A stretch of 6,224 nt of DNA from positions 1 through 6,224 of the forward strand of contig PGXP01000107.1 in assembly GCA_002839205.1 (NCBI GenBank), read 5' to 3'. The DNA comes from Spirochaetae bacterium HGW-Spirochaetae-9 (lineage in GTDB: Bacteria; Spirochaetota; Spirochaetia; Treponematales; Rectinemataceae). Shown here piece after piece: positions 3,839 through 6,224 of the stretch. Position 1 is the first letter of the stretch; the number at the start of each line of letters is the position of its first letter. The notes beneath the pieces are model-generated. The model worked only from the letters and a program-made list of their open reading frames with translations. It made no database searches and was not told the DNA's origin. Both the position numbers and the translations under genes were made by a program.

Positions 3839-6224
3839 TCGTTGTGTCCAGATCGGGGATGGTGAGGGTGGAATTGGGCGGAGTCACCGTCGTAGTGCCG
3901 ATGCCAGATGATGAAGTTCCCGTTATCATGTTGAGAAGATCCCTCGTCTCCAGGCCCTTGTCCTTATGCAGGTCACAGCTCTTGATAGGCTGAGTTTCAT
4001 CCAAATAGAGAAGATTTACCTGACCTTCATCACAGAATTCCGTCGGCAGTAGCCCCGAAACCGCGCATACACTCACCTGTGCGATTCCGCTCTGTGGAGA
4101 AGGGAAGTCCTTGTATTCAAGTCCCTTATGAATATCCCTCATGTAATCGGCCCATATTGGGGCGGCTATGGTCGCGCCCGTCTGCTCGACGCCCAGCGAG
4201 TTGCCGGGCTTGTCGAAGCCAAACCATATTGCGGCAGTGTAGTAGGGGCTGAATCCCACCGTCCAGGCATCGGCCCAGTTTACGGTTGTACCCGTCTTGC
4301 CGGCGAGCGGTATGATGTAGGAAGTGCCTCTGTCACCCTTCTGCTTCATGGTGCTGCCTGAGCCGGAGGCTCCTGCGAGAGTGCCCGAAGCCACAACGCG
4401 TTTCAGCATGTCGGTCATGATGGCGGCGTTCTGCGGGCTGATGAGCTGAATTGAGCTGCCCATCATTCGCAGCGCTTCCCTGGCATCCTTTTCGGGTTCC
4501 AGGATGACATTTCCGTTCCTGTCTTCCACATAGCGGATGGCGATGGGCGTTACTGCCTTTCCTCCGTTCGCGAATACCGAGAAAGCCCTTGCCATCTGCA
4601 GGGGGGATACCCCAATGATGCCCAAGCCCAGCGGGTAGAGGCGGGGAAAGGTTTTCTGTATTTCTTTCGGGTCGGTGACGCCCAGAAGGGCTGCTGCCCT
4701 TTCGATGGCCGCATCGAAGCCCACGGTTTCGAGCACCTTGACGGAAGGGACATTCATGGAGCGTGCAAGGGCCTGCCAGGCTAGCACGGTGCCCATCCAT
4801 TCGCCCTTGAAGTTGAGCGGAATGTACGGCGTTCCGTCATCATTGTAGAAGATAGTCGGCGCATCGTAGATCATGCTGCCTTCGGTGATCTTCCTGGAAT
4901 CGATAGCCGCCGAATAATACAGGGGCTTGAAGGTCGAGCCTGGCTGTATTTTGGATTGGGTTGCACGTATCCATTGGTTGGACATTCCGTAATTGGAGCC
5001 GCCGATGAGGGTAGTGATGTACCCGGTCGTATTGTCTATCGTTATGAAGGAACCTTCGACCGTCGTTTTTTCCAGGTCTGTTTTCAGCTTGGTTGTGCCG
5101 GCATTGGCGAGGCTCTTGAGGTCGCCCAGGCCGAAGAGAAGGGCAATGGTGTCGATTGTCGGATTGATGCTTGAAGTGAAGTACTGGTAAGCCTGGGCCT
5201 CGCCTTTGGAGCTCGAGACGAAGAGAGGGTTGAGGTCGAAGCTGAGGCCGAGAAGCTCCACGATAGGCGTATACAGGGCATCGGCATTGGCGAATCGCTG
5301 CGCTGATGCCCGCTTGTATGAGGCGTTGGCACGCTCAATGCCGCGTTTCATGTAAGCGTCGGCAATCTGCTGCTGATCGAGATCCAGTGTCGTATATACC
5401 GAGAGACCATCGGAATAGAGGTCGGCCGACCCATAGAGCAGATCGTCTTCCAGCTGTCGCCTCACGTATTCGCTGAACCAGGGGGCCTTGTCTTCGCGCA
5501 TATAGTAGGCTGAGGAGGCAACCCGCTTGTAATCGAAATTATCCCAGTAGGCGCTGAAGGATGCATCGGCCTCTTCCTTGTGCAGAACCTTGTTCTTCAC
5601 CATCTGATCGAGGAGGATCTTCGAGCGCGAGCGGGCGTTCTGCGGATTCTTGAAGGGGTTGTAGAGGGTGGGGCCTGAGAGCTGTACGGCGATGATAGCC
5701 GATTCGGCAGGCGTGCAGTCCCGCGCCGAGTGGCCGAAGAAGTACTGGCTCGCCGCCTCGACGCCATAGAGGCCACCCGAGCCCATGATTGTCCTGTTGA
5801 GGTACATTTCGAGGATTTCCGGCTTCGAAAACCTGCGCTCGATCTGGAGCGACCACCAGAGTTCCACGATTTTCCTGCGCAGCGAGATGTCCCTGCGGTC
5901 GTCGTAGAGGTCGCCTGCAAGCTGCTGACTTATCGTCGAGCCTCCACCCATATTCACACCGATCAGCTTGCCGATCGCAGCCCGCGCTATCGATTTCAGG
6001 GTAAAGCCGCGATGCGAGTAGAAGGTTTCGTCTTCGCGGGTGAGAAAGGCGCCGATGAGGTGGGGCGGCAGCTCGTTCACCGATACGGGATTTCGTTTTT
6101 CCTCGGAGAAGAATTCGGTGATGAGCCTTCCCTTTATGTCGAAGAGCTTTGTGGGGAGGGCGGATTTGAATTCGGTGAAGTTTTCGTTCCTGATTATATT
6201 GACTGTTGAGCCAAGCGCCGCACC
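3813..6224 (-). CDS. mrcA: Class A penicillin-binding protein (PBP1A-type), bifunctional peptidoglycan synthase, N-terminus outside window
   Basis: The frame is open from the right edge to the TGA at 3815-3813, giving 803 visible residues. No start codon is assigned: a GTG at 6080 is internal, because the 48 codons upstream still align with the family (KLFDIKGRLITEF before NELPPHLIGAF). The missing part should hold the cytoplasmic tail and membrane anchor. Counting from the GTG as residue 1, the glycosyltransferase (GT51) domain has EDETFYSHRG (16-25, catalytic E16), GGSTISQQLA (46-55), RRKIVE (68-73) and KPEILEMYLNR (86-96). The transpeptidase domain has all three active-site motifs: STFK (S382 nucleophile, K385), SMN (441-443) and KTGTT (595-599). 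It polymerises lipid II and cross-links peptides on the outer face of the inner membrane, and should bind beta-lactams. The tail has four cysteines around SGLLPTEFCD, then a Ser/Thr/Pro-rich end. The symbol follows common use for PBP1A; the exact paralogue is not certain. Confidence 0.95.
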   Translation of the reverse strand, partial: GAALGSTVNIIRNENFTEFKSALPTKLFDIKGRLITEFFSEEKRNPVSVNELPPHLIGAFLTREDETFYSHRGFTLKSIARAAIGKLIGVNMGGGSTISQQLAGDLYDDRRDISLRRKIVELWWSLQIERRFSKPEILEMYLNRTIMGSGGLYGVEAASQYFFGHSARDCTPAESAIIAVQLSGPTLYNPFKNPQNARSRSKILLDQMVKNKVLHKEEADASFSAYWDNFDYKRVASSAYYMREDKAPWFSEYVRRQLEDDLLYGSADLYSDGLSVYTTLDLDQQQIADAYMKRGIERANASYKRASAQRFANADALYTPIVELLGLSFDLNPLFVSSSKGEAQAYQYFTSSINPTIDTIALLFGLGDLKSLANAGTTKLKTDLEKTTVEGSFITIDNTTGYITTLIGGSNYGMSNQWIRATQSKIQPGSTFKPLYYSAAIDSRKITEGSMIYDAPTIFYNDDGTPYIPLNFKGEWMGTVLAWQALARSMNVPSVKVLETVGFDAAIERAAALLGVTDPKEIQKTFPRLYPLGLGIIGVSPLQMARAFSVFANGGKAVTPIAIRYVEDRNGNVILEPEKDAREALRMMGSSIQLISPQNAAIMTDMLKRVVASGTLAGASGSGSTMKQKGDRGTSYIIPLAGKTGTTVNWADAWTVGFSPYYTAAIWFGFDKPGNSLGVEQTGATIAAPIWADYMRDIHKGLEYKDFPSPQSGIAQVSVCAVSGLLPTEFCDEGQVNLLYLDETQPIKSCDLHKDKGLETRDLLNMITGTSSSGIGTTTVTPPNSTLTIPDLDTTITLDLPPL

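Noticed and set aside
3813..3860. A possible bidirectional terminator at the septum-initiator/PBP junction
   Set aside because: I looked for a G+C-rich hairpin with a T tract on either strand and found only short GATC-type pairings without T runs.
5730..6209. A 159-codon plus-strand open frame opposite the PBP gene
   Set aside because: It lies antisense to the glycosyltransferase domain, whose motifs are all intact; the reverse reading has no independent support.

Overview
The window looks like chromosomal DNA from a spirochaete of moderately high G+C, probably a Treponema/Spirochaeta-type relative. The clues are a spirochaete-style lipobox (LVSC), a small acidic protein with a C-terminal domain that I associate with spirochaetes, and a class A penicillin-binding protein whose best visible match is ordinary bacterial PBP1A. 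This assignment is an inference; no rRNA or other taxonomic marker is present. The DNA is densely coded, with no gap longer than about 105 bases, and I see no mobile elements, tRNA or rRNA genes, or CRISPR arrays.

Layout from left to right: (1) the first 16 codons of a gene on the minus strand run off the left edge (1-49). (2) A 78-base divergent intergenic region follows. (3) A plus-strand pair sits 16 bases apart, probably an operon: a 256-residue protein with weak nucleotidyltransferase-like features (128-898) and a 576-residue predicted lipoprotein carrying an HExxH zinc-metalloprotease motif (915-2645). (4) Facing it tail to tail, 9 bases away, is a minus-strand gene for a small acidic protein (2655-3209) with a disordered, repeat-bearing N-terminus, a coiled coil and a conserved-looking C-terminal helical domain. 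(5) A 104-base divergent region separates it from a plus-strand gene for an FtsB/DivIC-like septum formation initiator with an extra C-terminal membrane helix (3314-3838). (6) That gene overlaps by 26 bases, tail to tail, with a minus-strand class A penicillin-binding protein (3813 to the right edge), whose N-terminus lies outside the window.

The right half therefore combines a divisome-type membrane protein with a bifunctional peptidoglycan synthase, a cell-envelope growth and division theme. The lipoprotein metalloprotease would act outside the inner membrane and could belong to the same compartment, but nothing in the sequence shows a functional link. I did not find clear evidence of a novel multi-gene defence or mobile system. 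The least-explained parts are the metalloprotease lipoprotein, its nucleotidyltransferase-like partner and the repeat-bearing small protein.
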